DNA of 64,000 nt, taken from NCBI GenBank assembly GCA_032622095.1, contig CP136066.1:192746816-192810815 (forward strand), given 5' to 3'. Under the pieces are notes generated by a model. That model saw only the letters and a list, made by a program, of their open reading frames with translations, ran no database searches and was not told the DNA's origin. Source of the stretch: Siphonodentalium dalli. Lineage: Eukaryota; Mollusca; Scaphopoda; Gadilida; Siphonodentaliidae. Each line of letters begins with the position of its first letter. The first letter of the stretch is position 1. Positions 33,700 to 62,499 of this stretch are shown here, in pieces. The position numbers and the translations under genes were made by a program.

Positions 33700-34175
33700 T
33701 CGTGGCTGACAACACCATGTTTTTGTCCCTCCGAGAAAAAAAAATTGTGGGACAAGACATCACCGGTGTCCCTCTGTACATCCTCTGTACATCCTTCTGT
33801 ACATCCTTCTGGATGATGTCTTCAGTAATAACTAACGAAATTAAACAATATTTGGTATGTGAACAAGTCAAGTTTGAATTAGGGTTTCTGTCCACCCATT
33901 TTGACCGCAGTTTGGCCCTTGTCGACTTAGAATTTGCTAATTAATTTGGTTTCCGGATGAAAACTTTATTTATAGTTATCCAATTGTTTTCAAATTCAGT
34001 ATATGAATGAACATACAGGACAAGTTTGAATTTGGGTTTGGTCCGCCAATTTTACCAGAGTTATGGCCCTTGTCATCTTATAAATTGCTGATTATTTTGG
34101 TTTGCGGATGATAACTTCATAGACTTAGAAATACTAATTATTCTGGTGTCTAATCAAATAAAAATAGGTATGTTA
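33700..34175. mobile_element. pearl/Helitron-like fragment
   Basis: GTACATCC repeated (33777-33812), then three units with TTTGGTATGTGAACAAGTCA, AAGTTTGAATTAGGGTTTCT and GAGTTATGGCCCTTGTC. Confidence 0.6.
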
Positions 34176-34181
34176 ACAAGT

Positions 34182-34231
34182 GAATGCACTGGCACATGAT
34201 TATTAATGCTGCACCAGCGCAGCAGGGTTAA
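34182..34231. repeat. P1 right-end fragment
   Basis: GAATGCACTGGCACATGATT and CAGCGCAGCAGGGTTAA match the right end of P1 MITEs. Confidence 0.75.
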
Positions 34232-34417
34232 ACTCTATATATTACCACATTGCTTGTGGCTGGTCATTGACTGAGTGTGTTGACGCTATAAGTCCATCAC
34301 ACATCACTGTTACGTGACATGATCCGAAACATTTCTCTTATGATGAGTCTGATGGAACTTCATACCCGTAATTTCAACCAAATTCTCAGTTGGAAGGCAT
34401 GATAAATCATAAGACTC

Positions 34418-34666
34418 AAGCCTTGAAATAGTGTGTCATTTGCAGAATGAGGTCCCCAGAGGGTGAATTTAGTGATGCTACCCTGCATAGCGGGCTAGCA
34501 TCACCAAATTCACCCTCTGGGAACCTCATTCTGCTGAGATGTAAGCAGAATGAGGTCCCCAGAGGGTGAATTTGGTGATGCTAGCCCGCTATGCGGGGTA
34601 GCATCACTAAATTCACCCTCTGGGGACCTCATTCTGCAAATGACAGACACACTATTTCAAGGCTTG
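34418..34666. mobile_element. E-family MITE, compact form, near-perfect
   Basis: CAAGCCTTGAAATAGTGTGT ends inverted at the right. Two hairpins (34443-34533, 34546-34638) are separated by about 12 bp, as in 10212-10467. Confidence 0.88.
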
Positions 34667-34988
34667 ATAATAATCTTAGATGCCCGTTACGGTGTCATGA
34701 AAGGTTCAGTGAAATTAATATAGAGCTCAGCTGTCACCCAATATTAATCTCACTTCACCGACACTTTATCTGACAGCCAATCGTCCTGTAATTTATAATA
34801 TGGGAATATGGTTATTTATAGTGTATTTCAACTGCTGTAGACTAGCTATATGGTCCTTCTATGTGTCTATTTATCTATCCTTCTCTCTATCTTTCTTTCT
34901 GGAATTACAGAGAGGTCAATATGATCAACCCAGGTTTTGATTTTATCTGGAAATTTTGCCAAACCAATTACTTTGTTGGCATGGAGCT

Positions 34989-35332
34989 TTAAAGGTACTC
35001 AATCCGATCAGATGCTCCTAAATTACTATTTCTTTTGCTTCGGGGGTAAAAAATATTTGATTCGAGTCGAGAAACCCACACATCAAAGCTAAAGAGTGAT
35101 CAGATTTTTTAAGTTTGTTATTTCTCGAGATATATAATAATATGTGGCCCAGAAACACATGGTCAAACGGAGGGTCTCCACAAAATTGCGGATGAAGATT
35201 GATAACTCTAAAATCAAGTTGTAATACGGTCAAATTTCTTGATACTTTAGTCATAATACAGCCATATTTTGTTGAACAAATAAATAACAAGTTTTGGAAA
35301 ATTTGATACCATAGTTGACAAGTGTTTAGCAT
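34989..35332. mobile_element. D-family TTAA MITE, right end missing
   Basis: TTAAAGGTACTCAATCCGAT start and inner sequence as in 39241-39673; it ends at TTTAGCATT without the closing TTAA. Confidence 0.75.
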
Positions 35333-35339
35333 TTAGGAT

Positions 35340-35470
35340 TTCTATTCAATGGAGGGGAATGTTCAGATAATAAGTTTAACAAACGACCGTTTGATGAACT
35401 CATTATCTGAAAATTTCCCCTAGGGAACTGACTACTCATCAATGAGTGTTTAGCTTTAGTATAGAAAGTG
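35340..35470. repeat. G-family dispersed repeat
   Basis: GTTCAGATAATAAGTTTAAC, ATGAACTCATTATCTGAAAA and TTTAGTATAGAAAGTG phrases. Confidence 0.55.
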
Positions 35471-35541
35471 TTAATGTGCTCATTGCTGCACATGAGACAG
35501 CCATTAGTGTTAGCTCTATAATAGCGGCCGGTTATATGAAC

Positions 35542-35760
35542 TACAGTAATGTCCTAAATAATCAACCCCTAAACCACAGCAGAATTATGGGAAATTTTTC
35601 AGGATTTGGTCGGAAATATGGCTTGCTGCCATTCATCTGAAAGCTCTCGGTGAGAGCTTTCCGATGAATGGCAACAAGCCATATTTCCGACTAAATCCTG
35701 AAAATTTTTCCCATTATTCTGCTGTGGTTAAAGGGTCATATACCTTGGGCATTACTGTAG
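35542..35760. mobile_element. F-family Tc1/mariner-type foldback
   Basis: TACAGTAATGTCCTAAATAA to TTGGGCATTACTGTA, arms of about 100 bp around AAAGCTCTCGGTGAGAGCTT. Confidence 0.85.
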
Positions 35761-35784
35761 TACGTTTCCCATGAAATCAGGGCA

Positions 35785-36192
35785 GCGGACATTTGCAGAG
35801 TGAGGTCCTCAGAGAGTGAATTTAGTGACTACCCTGCACAGCAGCTAGCGGCACAAAATTCATCCTCTGTGGACCTCATTCTGCATGGCCTCATCTGCTA
35901 TGGGAGACCTAGACACATTTTTAAGTTCCCAGATGGTGAAAATGGTGGTGTGCACCCTTTGCGCACCTTGATTATACAATGTGTCGTATGCCAATTTGGA
36001 GAAAAAGAGAAACTAACCTGAAAAAGAAAAAGAAAGTTTCTTAAAAAAACCTTGTTAATTTGATTATAAAGATACTTCACAGAGAGGATGAGAGCTAAGC
36101 AGAATGAGGTCCTCAGAAGGTGAATTTACGGTACTGATGCTAGCCTGCTGTGTGTGGTAGCATTACTAAATTCACCTGCTGGGGACCTCATT
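35785..36192. mobile_element. E-family MITE, degraded full-length
   Basis: GGACATTTGCAGAGTGAGGT start, hairpin to 35883, linker with an AAAGAAAAAGAAAG-type tract, right hairpin 36102-36190. Confidence 0.7.
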
Positions 36193-36687
36193 TCCATGTC
36201 TTAATGGGCAATACTGTATCCACACAACTTTTATTACAAATCTGTGGATTTGAAATAAATGGTAAATGTGTCGTCCAGTTGTCTGTTTCTGTTAAGGCTG
36301 AGTTTCCATGCTGGAATTTCAACAAAATGGAGCATATTTCAAGGCAATTCTGTTATTTCTTTATGTCATCATTAGATGAGATATTCAGTCAGTGTTATGA
36401 ATAGAAATGAAGCTTATGTCTTGTGCTATTATGAAAAAAGTCTTGCACAAAACCACATCTCTACGAAAGTTCTATTTGTAAACTGGAAGAAATGCCATTA
36501 TTTATTTTCATTTAGTCGGCGTTCCCACCAGTCTTTTCGCTTATTTTATTGTTGGACGGCATTAATCCTGCCTTCACAATTCAACATCAAACAGAAGAGT
36601 GGTATTTGAACTAAAATTGAGCATTTTGTGATTTGAGATCGCTGCCAAAGAGAAAGATATGTCAACATCATGCTTTACCCAGTTTTA
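36193..36687. other. intergenic, nothing recognised
   Basis: Low-repeat sequence. An AATAAA occurs at about 36257, but no exon leads to it. Confidence 0.45.
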
Positions 36688-37086
36688 TTAACCCTTTACC
36701 CAACAAACCGGCCAAAACCGGCCAAATAAAGCTTCAACAGCCTAAAATATCTTCGGTCTGTCTCAATAGAACCATACACATATGGATATCATTGGAACCG
36801 GCTCCTTAACCACATTGTGATAGTTACAGTTATGCCCTGTGCCAATGCATTCTCTTATATATGCGAGTCGACCATAGGTCGCCTCGCATATATAAGAGAA
36901 TGCATTGGCCTAAAAAAAATCTTTTTTTAACACTTTTTACAATTTTTCTTATATTCTTTAACAATTTTTAAATTTTTAATGTGTTAAGCCGATGCATTCT
37001 CTTATATATGCGAGGCGACCTATGGTCGACTCGCATATATAAGAGAATGCTTTGGCACAGGGCCCTTCTGTTGGGTGAAGGGTTAA
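36688..37086. mobile_element. P2 double-hairpin TTAA MITE, copy c (inverted)
   Basis: Reverse orientation of 25540-25939, with hairpins 36841-36909 and 36988-37057. The closing TTAA (37083-37086) is also the first TTAA of a P1 element. Confidence 0.88.
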
Positions 37087-37318
37087 CCCTTCCATTAAAG
37101 ATCCTGTGCCAGTGCATTCTGTTATATATGAGTCTCCTATAGGGAGCCTCGTATATATCAGAGAATGCACTGGTTTACAAGGTCAAGGTAAATATTGTTA
37201 GGCCAATGTATTCTCTTATATACGCGAGGCTTCCTATGGGAGACTCGCATATATAAGAGAATGCATTGGCGCAGGGTTTTCGCAAAATTTCAGGAAGCTC
37301 CGTTCATTGAAGGGTTAA
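37083..37318. mobile_element. P1 double-hairpin TTAA MITE, copy e
   Basis: TTAACCCTTCCATTAAAGAT to CGTTCATTGAAGGGTTAA. The first hairpin uses CCAGTG/CACTGG, the second CCAATG/CATTGG. Confidence 0.85.
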
Positions 37319-37379
37319 AGGCCTTTAGTAACCATTGAATATTGGTCTTCGTTATCTTTTCAGGCATCAACAAACATGG

Positions 37380-37500
37380 ACAGTCCATGAAGGCAGCGAG
37401 ACCTTGGAGTAGGCAGTGAACCCTTGGAGGGCAGTGAACCCATAGAGCAGACAGTGAACCCACTGAGCAGGCAGTGAACCCATGGAGCAGGCAGTTTCTG
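37380..37500. repeat. minisatellite of about 21 bp units
   Basis: GGCAGTGAACCCATGGAGCA-type units repeated about five times with sequence drift. Confidence 0.75.
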
Positions 37501-38162
37501 ACCATTCTCATAAATACGGATGTTGCATCATAGAATGTTGAATAATGTTGATAACTATTATCAAGTTATGGTCATTCAGTGACAACAGTTCATGGTTATT
37601 CATACATACATAAGCCATCATTAAATGTGGAATGTTCCAGTCAGTTAAATCTTGATTCTGTATTGAAAATTCTGCAGTTAAGGCTGATATTATTAAAATC
37701 ATTGTTTGTCCATTCCCTACCCAATGTAAAAAGATTGCGTAATTAGGTCATCTTAATAATTTTTTCATTTTGTTTCAGTCAAGATTCTGTTCCATGTGGC
37801 GCAAATGGCTGTTTGTGTTTGGGACCCAAACACCCTATTCGCATGTGTCCTTTTGGGTTACATAATGCTCATACAAATGTAGTTCAGATATTTATTGACC
37901 TATTTCGATACTGTGAAAATTTCAAAAGCGAATAATATTATGTGTATTTTGGAGCGCAAACCGCCATGTCGCTTTAAATCGAAGTTAACATCTATGTCTG
38001 AACAATAAAATAAATTTTCATGGTTATCAGGCTGATGAAATGTTTCCAGTTGGGGCAGGTAGGGGGTATTTTTATTGGGTAGGTAGGGGTGGACAAACAA
38101 ACAGTATTTTAATTTTGGTCTTATCTTATTGACATGTCGGTTTAGTGAATCCTTCTCAGTAA

Positions 38163-38537
38163 TTAAAGTGATGTGAAACACTCCGGTAGGGTGATCAAAT
38201 AGAAATGGAGAATATCTTGCTCAAAGTAATTATTTTTACAATTATCATATCCAAATTGACAACCCACACCATCATTCTTATCTATTAATTACATGCAGTG
38301 ACTCTTGGTGGCAAAATAATTTTCGTTAGTCTTTCACCAATAGTTGCGTCCCGAATCGAGAAGTAAATATTTACAATTGAGTGTCGTTTGGACGATGTTT
38401 TCTATAGAGTGGTACGGTCGATTTTCTTGAAATTTTCGCTGATGTTAGTAGAAACCTACATTCTTCCAGTTGGCATAGCTCCTGAATACTAACTGATCGG
38501 TTTCACACACCTGAACAAGTCCATAATATGTCGTTAA
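38163..38537. mobile_element. C-family TTAA-bounded element, copy 4
   Basis: TTAAAGTGATGTGAAACACT to CATAATATGTCGTTAA; the last TTAA is shared with the next element. Confidence 0.85.
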
Positions 38538-38937
38538 AGGCCCACTTAATTTTCGAATCACTGACTATTTTTTTATAGTGCCTTGATACACGGTTTTAAT
38601 AACAATCTATTACATAAAATATGATTAAAATACTATAATTCATTACCATTTGGAACATCTGTGTCTCCGAATGTGCCCATAGAGTAATAGAAAATAGCTG
38701 AAATCATGGAAACATTTCCCCCGTTTAGCTCCCAGTATACAACAGAATTCAAACTAAGATATAGAGTTATTCCTTTTACATTGAAAATAATAGATTTTGC
38801 AGTACAGTCCAGATGAAACTTAAGCACACAAAACACGTTGGTACCTCAACATAACAACATGTTCACAGTTTATTACACCGGATAAGTTAATTATACAATA
38901 TGTGATTTGGGGGTTCGAAAATTAAGTGGGCCTTCAA
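38534..38937. mobile_element. TTAA-type MITE with 22-bp inverted ends
   Basis: TTAAAGGCCCACTTAATTTT at the left against AAAATTAAGTGGGCCTTCAA at the right; the inverted repeat extends to TTCGAA. About 404 bp, single copy in the window. Confidence 0.8.
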
Positions 38938-39240
38938 CTTGGCCACAGTTGTATTTATCAGTGTAAGTTTGAGACATTGAAATTTTAAACCCAGGTTCAA
39001 ATCTCCATGCACCATGATTATTTATGTGGCGAACTAATAAAAACACATGTCAGGAATTCAGAAGTATATCTTCCATTTCAGTGCATAAAATTTGAGGTGA
39101 GTAATAGGTTCGTTTTCATACGGGTTACTCAAAAACAAAGTCACATGAACGATGAATGGTTTAACAAGACTAAGTTGCCAAACATTCTCATTGTATGTGG
39201 AATACTTGTAATGCATGAGCATCATCAATTACTTAAACAT

Positions 39241-39673
39241 TTAAAGGTACTCAATCCAATCAAACGCTCCTAAATTACATTTCTTTGGCTTCGGGGGTAA
39301 AAAATATTTGATTTGAGTCGATTGGCACCGTTTCCCACCCATCAAAGCTCTGAGTGATCAGATGTCGATTTTTGAAGTTTGTCATTTCTCGATGTGTAAT
39401 AATATGTGGCTCAGAAACACATGGTCAAACGGAGAGTCTCCGACAAAATTGCGGAGGAAGATGGATAACGCAAAACTCAAGTGGTAATACGGTCAAATTT
39501 CGTGATACTTTAGTCATAATACGGCCATATTTTGTTTTGGGAAATTTGATACCATAGTTGACAGTGGTTAGCATTATTTTGTTGCAATAAATCAATTCTG
39601 ATTACTATAAATAGTGTATTTTGAAGAAATGTTGTTGTATCTTGATGGTATTGATCGGATTGTGTACCTTTAA
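39241..39673. mobile_element. D-family TTAA MITE, copy 3
   Basis: TTAAAGGTACTCAATCCAAT to ATCGGATTGTGTACCTTTAA, inner sequence shared with 8863-9262 (inverted) and 34989-35332. Confidence 0.85.
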
Positions 39674-39994
39674 AACGTTGAATGCAAATCTAGAAGGTGT
39701 TCATTATTGGTAGTATTGTTATAATACACTTTGAATGAGTTGCTAGGGGACAATGCTGACCACAAAAATGTGCTCAAGAGCAAGTATTTTTTCTGTGTGA
39801 CCAGACCACAAGCGTGACCAAACAATGGTTTCAGGGGCGAAGACTTCATATAATCCCTCTGGCTTTTTGTCTAATCCCTGTTTCCACATCTATTTTGAAT
39901 TTCTGTATCATTTGTATATTTTATTATTTGATTGATTGGAATCGGAAATAAAAATATGTTTACACTAACAATGGGTTAACCAAATACAAACCAG

Positions 39995-40081
39995 GTACAG
40001 TGATGCCCTAATTAATCGACTCCTTAACCACAGCATAATTATGCTGTGGTTAAGGGGTCGATTAATTAGGGCATTACTGTA
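39995..40081. mobile_element. F-family minimal palindrome
   Basis: A palindrome of about 85 bp with almost no loop (AGCATAATTATGCT at the centre), keeping only the outer 40 bp of each F arm: TACAGTGATGCCCTAATTAA ... TAATTAGGGCATTACTGTA. Confidence 0.85.
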
Positions 40082-40140
40082 ACCCACATGTAGGTTAAGG
40101 TGAATCTCAACATTTTATGCACTGTATTTTAACGCTTGAG

Positions 40141-40627
40141 TTAAAGGGGTACTGTATGCCATTTTCAATAAATTCCCGGTGATAACAACGATCTAATATC
40201 GATAATATATAGAAAACAAAGTAATTTGAGTCGAAGATGTATTCTGTATACGTTCAGGTTATTAGGTTATCTTAAAATCAGTTAATAATTTGATATAAAT
40301 TGAATTTGGAGCCATAAATTAAATTATGAATTTCCGTGTACAAGACGTAATCAAAATACACCGCCATACACCGACTAGTGACTATACAATGACATAAATG
40401 AGAATGTGGGACTAGTATGCATATAATATAACATTTATTTGATACATTTGGTTGAAAACTGTCCAAAAATTACCCGACAATTGGTATTTTCGCGTTCCGC
40501 TAATATGCCCTCCATAACATTACTTCATACTCAACAGACTTTCAAATAATGGAAATCTGGTTACCTTATTCTATTCTTATTCAGAGACTATAGAAACCAA
40601 CAACATTTGAGTACAGTATCCCTTTAA
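40141..40627. mobile_element. TTAA-type MITE starting AGGGGTACTGTA
   Basis: TTAAAGGGGTACTGTATGCC left, GAGTACAGTATCCCTTTAA right. 487 bp, no reading frame of note. The end resembles that of 5901-6253 (TTAAAGGGGTA) but inner sequences differ. Confidence 0.75.
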
Positions 40628-40999
40628 CACTTCATATAATTGATCTGATATTTCCAGGTGATGGGTATAGTGCAAATAATTGATATATTTTTTCTTCGTA
40701 CATGTTTGTTCTGTATATAATGTGTTTGCTTTCAATATTACAATGTAACTACGATTTGTTATTTGTTGATCTTGTTAATGTACAGATTCTGAGACAGACG
40801 ATCAAACAAGGTTCTTCTTCATCTTAAAGTTAAACAATATCAGAGATAGTTTCGTATAAAAGGTTGCTTTGGTTAAAAAAAAAGTTTTATGAGAGAAGAA
40901 AGTGAATTTTGTGGATTTTCTTGTATAAGCCACCTCAGAAAATCAAGGAGACTTGGCGAAAAATCCACCTTTTCGAGGGATACCCTGGGTGGTGCACCT

Positions 41000-41330
41000 G
41001 TTATGCCCCCGACTCCCGCATGAGGTTCGGAGCATATAGCTGAGGGCTCCATCTGTCCGTCCGTCTAGTCGTCCGAACATATCACCTTGTGACCGGGTAT
41101 TAAATATCGGATTTCATTGTCCTTTCGCATGGTGATAGCACAGGTTGGGGAAAAGGATACCCACATACTACAGGTTTTGTTCATTAATGTTTACTAGAGT
41201 TATGGCCCTTGTTCGACTTGGAAATTTGTTTCCATCCAAACATATCACCTTGTAACTTGGGTGTTATCGGAATTTGTTGTCCTTTGGCATGGTGATAGCA
41301 CAGGTTGGGGGGAAAAGGATACCCACATAC
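41000..41330. mobile_element. pearl/Helitron-like fragment
   Basis: TGCCCCCGACTCCCGCATGA start, (CCGTCCGTCTAG) tract, then two units of about 180 bp with ACATATCACCTTGTGACCGG and GGTGATAGCACAGGTTGGGG. Confidence 0.6.
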
Positions 41331-41529
41331 TACGTGTTACATCCATTAATATGCTATGCTTGGCTTTGCATTTATTTTTAAATGAACTGGTACCCCCGGG
41401 ATATAAACCTCAACATTCAATATCAGGTGGTCCATACTGGTCAGCTAGGTGTGAGCCAATTACTGATAGCTACTTAATCATTCCTCTGACATTTTCGACA
41501 CTATTTCTCATATTGTCTCAGTTTTAAAT

Positions 41530-42170
41530 GACAAGGAACCTCGGATTATCAAAAGTTTTAAATTAAAGTTGTTCTGAAATGAGCCAGTGTTGTTCATTGA
41601 ATCATTGTGGCATGCTTGAATTTAGTGTTAAAACGTCTGGGGTATTTTGTAGTCGACTTGTCGGCAGCCCTTAGTCAACTACTAGTCGACACCTGCTACA
41701 TATAGAATGATAAAAATCCCACACAGGATTATCAAAGTATTTTCTTTGACATCGAAGATGTGCCCACTTCAACGTGTTGAAATGTGAATTTTCACAGCTG
41801 TTTGTCAAAGTAAATTTATTAAAACATGCATATTTATCATTATATTTAGCTGGATGCAAGCTTCCAAACTTCCAGTGCTTGAGCAGTCTATTTTGCGCCA
41901 GATGATATGGCAACTGCGCATGTATCTGCAGTTCTATGTGTTACAGATGTAACATTTTACGTAACGTTCAGTGAGCTATACCTTAATTGTAACCGTTGGT
42001 CTGCTTTAGGGGTGTGTGGATTATATGACAATATGTCAATAACTTGATTAGAAATCTGACTGATATATTAGCATAATCCACATATTAACATACCAGCGCC
42101 CACGCATGAATGAGTGAACATGTGGTCACGTCGGAATTGGTTTGATGTTGCTGTTAGCATTTCTCATATG
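41530..42170. other. intergenic, nothing recognised
   Basis: No exon or window repeat family recognised. Confidence 0.45.
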
Positions 42171-42171
42171 G

Positions 42172-42440
42172 TTGCCCATATATTGAAGATGTGCAACATG
42201 TATATAGATGAAGGAAAAATTATTTTATTAACCCTTGTCGACAGAAAATTTCAACATTTATTTTAATTTTCTGTATGAGGGTACCTTCATGGTGTAAACA
42301 ACTCCTACAGTTTTGATCGTAGATATTTGAAACTTCAGAGTATTGTTACCCACATATTAGAGATGTGCAACATGTATATAGATGACGGAAAAATATTTTG
42401 TTTACGGAATTATTAACCCTTTCGACTTGGAACATTTCAA
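42172..42440. repeat. direct duplication of about 185-bp spacing
   Basis: GATGTGCAACATGTATATAG at 42188 recurs at 42362, both followed by ATGAAGG/ATGACGG-AAAAAT and a TTAACCC-TTCGAC phrase. Confidence 0.75.
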
Positions 42441-42752
42441 AAAAAAATTAAATTTCTTTAACAAATCGGCATCGACTTGCCACGTTTTCGGGGGACACTG
42501 GTCAGCTGACCTTTTATTCTCTTTATTTTCTCTCGAAGTTGCCATTAGCCTCTCAAAAAACAAGTGGGATGTTGGGGGGGGTGAACTTGTTTGGTGGTAT
42601 GAATGGTCGTGAAAACGTTCAGATGAAGGAGAAATGAAGAAAAGCTTGCAGATAAATAGCTTGACCTACGGCCAAATTTATTCTGATCATGATCAACAAG
42701 TTAATATTTACATAATATGATCTGACAAGAAAGTGAAGATATGAGACTCATC

Positions 42753-43126
42753 CAGGCCTGAGTTTAGTATGCCTGTCATTTGCAGAAAGAGGTCACCCAC
42801 TTGGGACCTCATTCTGCTTAGGCCTCATCTTCTCTGGAAAGTTTCTTTAGTATAACATTTCTATAGAAACTTCTTCACATAGATTCTATTTCTTTTTTAG
42901 TTTAGTTTCTCTATATCCCCAAATTGGCAGACGACACATTGCATAATCAAGGTTCCCAATGGGTGACATCACAATATTCACCATTTGGAAACATCAATCT
43001 GAGTCAGTCTGAAGAATGAGGTCCCAAGAGGGTGAATTTGGTGATTCTAGTCCAGGATAGCGTCGCTAAATCCACCCTCTGGGGACCTCATTCTGCAAAT
43101 GACAAACACACTAAACTCAGGCTTGG
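42753..43126. mobile_element. E-family MITE, left hairpin collapsed
   Basis: CAGGCCTGAGTTTAGTATGC to its inverse CACTAAACTCAGGCTTG. The left hairpin is shortened to a small stem; the right one (43016-43100) is nearly intact. This sub-type of end (AAACTCAGG) differs from the TTTCAAGG type. Confidence 0.75.
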
Positions 43127-43759
43127 ACTCATCATGACTTATGAATCAAACTTTGATTTCTTGATAATAAAATATGCTTAACAGACCAATCACCATCCAC
43201 ACCCCAATCACACCCTAATACAATAAAGGCATCGTATTTGCAGTAGAGCAGCCAATAACTATATGTGTAGATATGAAGGGCGTTCAAAGAGTTATGTCAG
43301 TGAACATTTTGGTCAGAAGAATAACGGGACTCAAGGCCTTAGAAGTTCATGTGAAATAACATAAACAAATTTTTATATAATTTAGCAAACCAACTAATCT
43401 TATAATTTTTGCACATTTACCCAAAGCGAAGGCCTTGAGTCCCTTTAAATAGGAGTAAAAAATTTGGAATTCTACAACAATTCTACTATTGCTGCAATAA
43501 AACTTAAATTGCATCTGATCGAATTGCTGTTGGATAAATGTGTATTGAGAAAAAATAGGGGAATTTGGCATTATGGAAATCGGCCAGTATTCAGCACCTG
43601 TTGCCACAGAGGACAATACATGGACTCTAAATTTGAACACATTCAGAAAGACCTTGTATACTGGTGTTTAAGATTAGAAGTGGTATGTATAATGAATATT
43701 TTAATTATCTTATGGCCATTTTTGGCTTATCATCAAGTACTTGATGTAATTGAGAACAG

Positions 43760-44203
43760 ATCTCAAAATATGGTGCTGGACATTTGCAGAATGAGGTCCC
43801 CAGAGGGTGAATTTAGTGACACTACTCTGCCCAGCGGGCTAGCATCAGTAAATTCACCCTCTGGGGACCTCATTCTGCTTAGGCCTCATCTTCTCTGGAA
43901 AGTATCTTTATGATCAAATTAACAAGTTTTTTTTAGTTTCTTAGAAAGTTCCTTTTTAGATATTCCCAAATTGGCAGACGGTACAATGCATAATCGAGGT
44001 GCCCAATGTCTGCACATCACCATCTTCACCATCTGGGAACTTAAATCTATGTCTAGGTCTGCCATAGCAAATGAGGCCATGCATAATCAGGTCCCCACAG
44101 GATGAATTTGGTGATGATAGCCCACTGTGCGGGGTAGCATCACTAAATTCACACTCTGGGGACCTCAATCTGCAAATGACAGGCACACTAAACTCAGGCT
44201 TGC
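43760..44203. mobile_element. E-family MITE, full-length
   Basis: GGTGCTGGACATTTGCAGAA start, hairpin 43790-43878, linker, hairpin 44088-44172, end CACTAAACTCAGGCTTG. The two ends belong to different sub-types, suggesting recombination between copies. Confidence 0.75.
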
Positions 44204-44295
44204 ACAGGTACAAATTTTCCAGCAGGACGTCCCCAGTCCTCCACCAACATTCTTTAAATTAATTTGTTAATCAAAGGAGGAGCACCCAAATTTGA

Positions 44296-44402
44296 TCTCT
44301 AAATCTATGTCTAGGTCTGCCATAGCATAATGAGGACCCCACAGGATGAATTTGGTGATGCTAACCTACTTTCTGCAAATGACCAGCACCATATTTTGAG
44401 GT
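44296..44402. repeat. E-family fragment near SRP54 3' end
   Basis: TCTAGGTCTGCCATAGCATA, GGATGAATTTGGTGATGCTA and ACCATATTTTGAGG, end of an E element about 110 bp past the SRP54 stop. Confidence 0.65.
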
Positions 44403-44512
44403 CTGATTGAGAAGATGGTTTTGTAATTCTTCTCTCCAGCCCTCTGTTTCCATCTCAACAATCCATGTTTGGCAGCTTATGTACCAGAGGTATATCCCTT
44501 TCCTTGGAGTGA

Positions 44513-61694
<17,182 letters not shown>

Positions 61695-61868
61695 CTAATA
61701 AATATCAAGTAAAAATTAACTTTAATGGTAAGTAATGCCAAAACATTTTAATTCTTTTAGCACAGATGCAATATCTTCTTTGTTTTCAGTGACCTTTATT
61801 TTCAAAATTCTGCAGCATGAAAAAGTATTTTTTCTAAATTTGATGTCTTAACTCTTATATAGTATACT

Positions 61869-62499
61869 AGCCGATGAGCCCGACGTTGTACGGGCTATTC
61901 AAAAAACAAATTTCAAGTCGATAGCTCCACCCGTTTCCGAGATCTGGTCTGCGCATGCGCGAAGCTGGCATCGCACGGGCTCGGCGACCCGATAAAATTC
62001 GTATCCGGATCCCCCCTTCCCTTCCTATGAAAGACAGCACAACACGCATTTTTTGTTTTTCATGAATTAATTCATGGTACCCGTCCCTCAAAGACTGACC
62101 CGATGAAAAATTCCCCTGTTCCTAGGACATATATGACACAACAACCCATTCTGCCTTTTTAATCGAGATAATTGCATTCCGCGTTTCGTTTTGCATCCGT
62201 ATTTTACGCATGGGTAGCCGTTTAGTAGCTTCGATTGTAATAAAGAGCGTTGATCCTTAACACCTCCGAATATGGTCAATATAAAGATCGTTAATACCTT
62301 AACCCCCGAAGTGGCGTTTGCGGTGATTTTGATGATTGGGAGTGGAGAATCGGTGCTCAGAGCTTGTCCAAAATGCGACGTCGACGATTCCCGTGGGATT
62401 TTACCTTTGGATAGGAAGTTTGGTCTCGATCGGTCAACCCGTTTTCGATTCTATAAAGGTCATACAGACAGACAGAGGTCTTCAAAATATATATGAGAT
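61869..62499. mobile_element. repeat starting TAGCCGATGAGCCCGACGTT, copy 1
   Basis: Starts TAGCCGATGAGCCCGACGTT, carries ATTTCAAGTCGATAGCTCC and ends ACAGACAGACAGAGGTCTTC plus an AT-rich tail. The class is uncertain; structure suggests a retroposed short element. Confidence 0.6.

Noticed and set aside
43464-43913. 149-codon frame, the longest single open stretch
   Set aside because: Its last third is the translated E-family hairpin ([10 protein letters not shown]...NSPSGDLI), which appears in many copies; the rest matches nothing and lacks splice or codon support.
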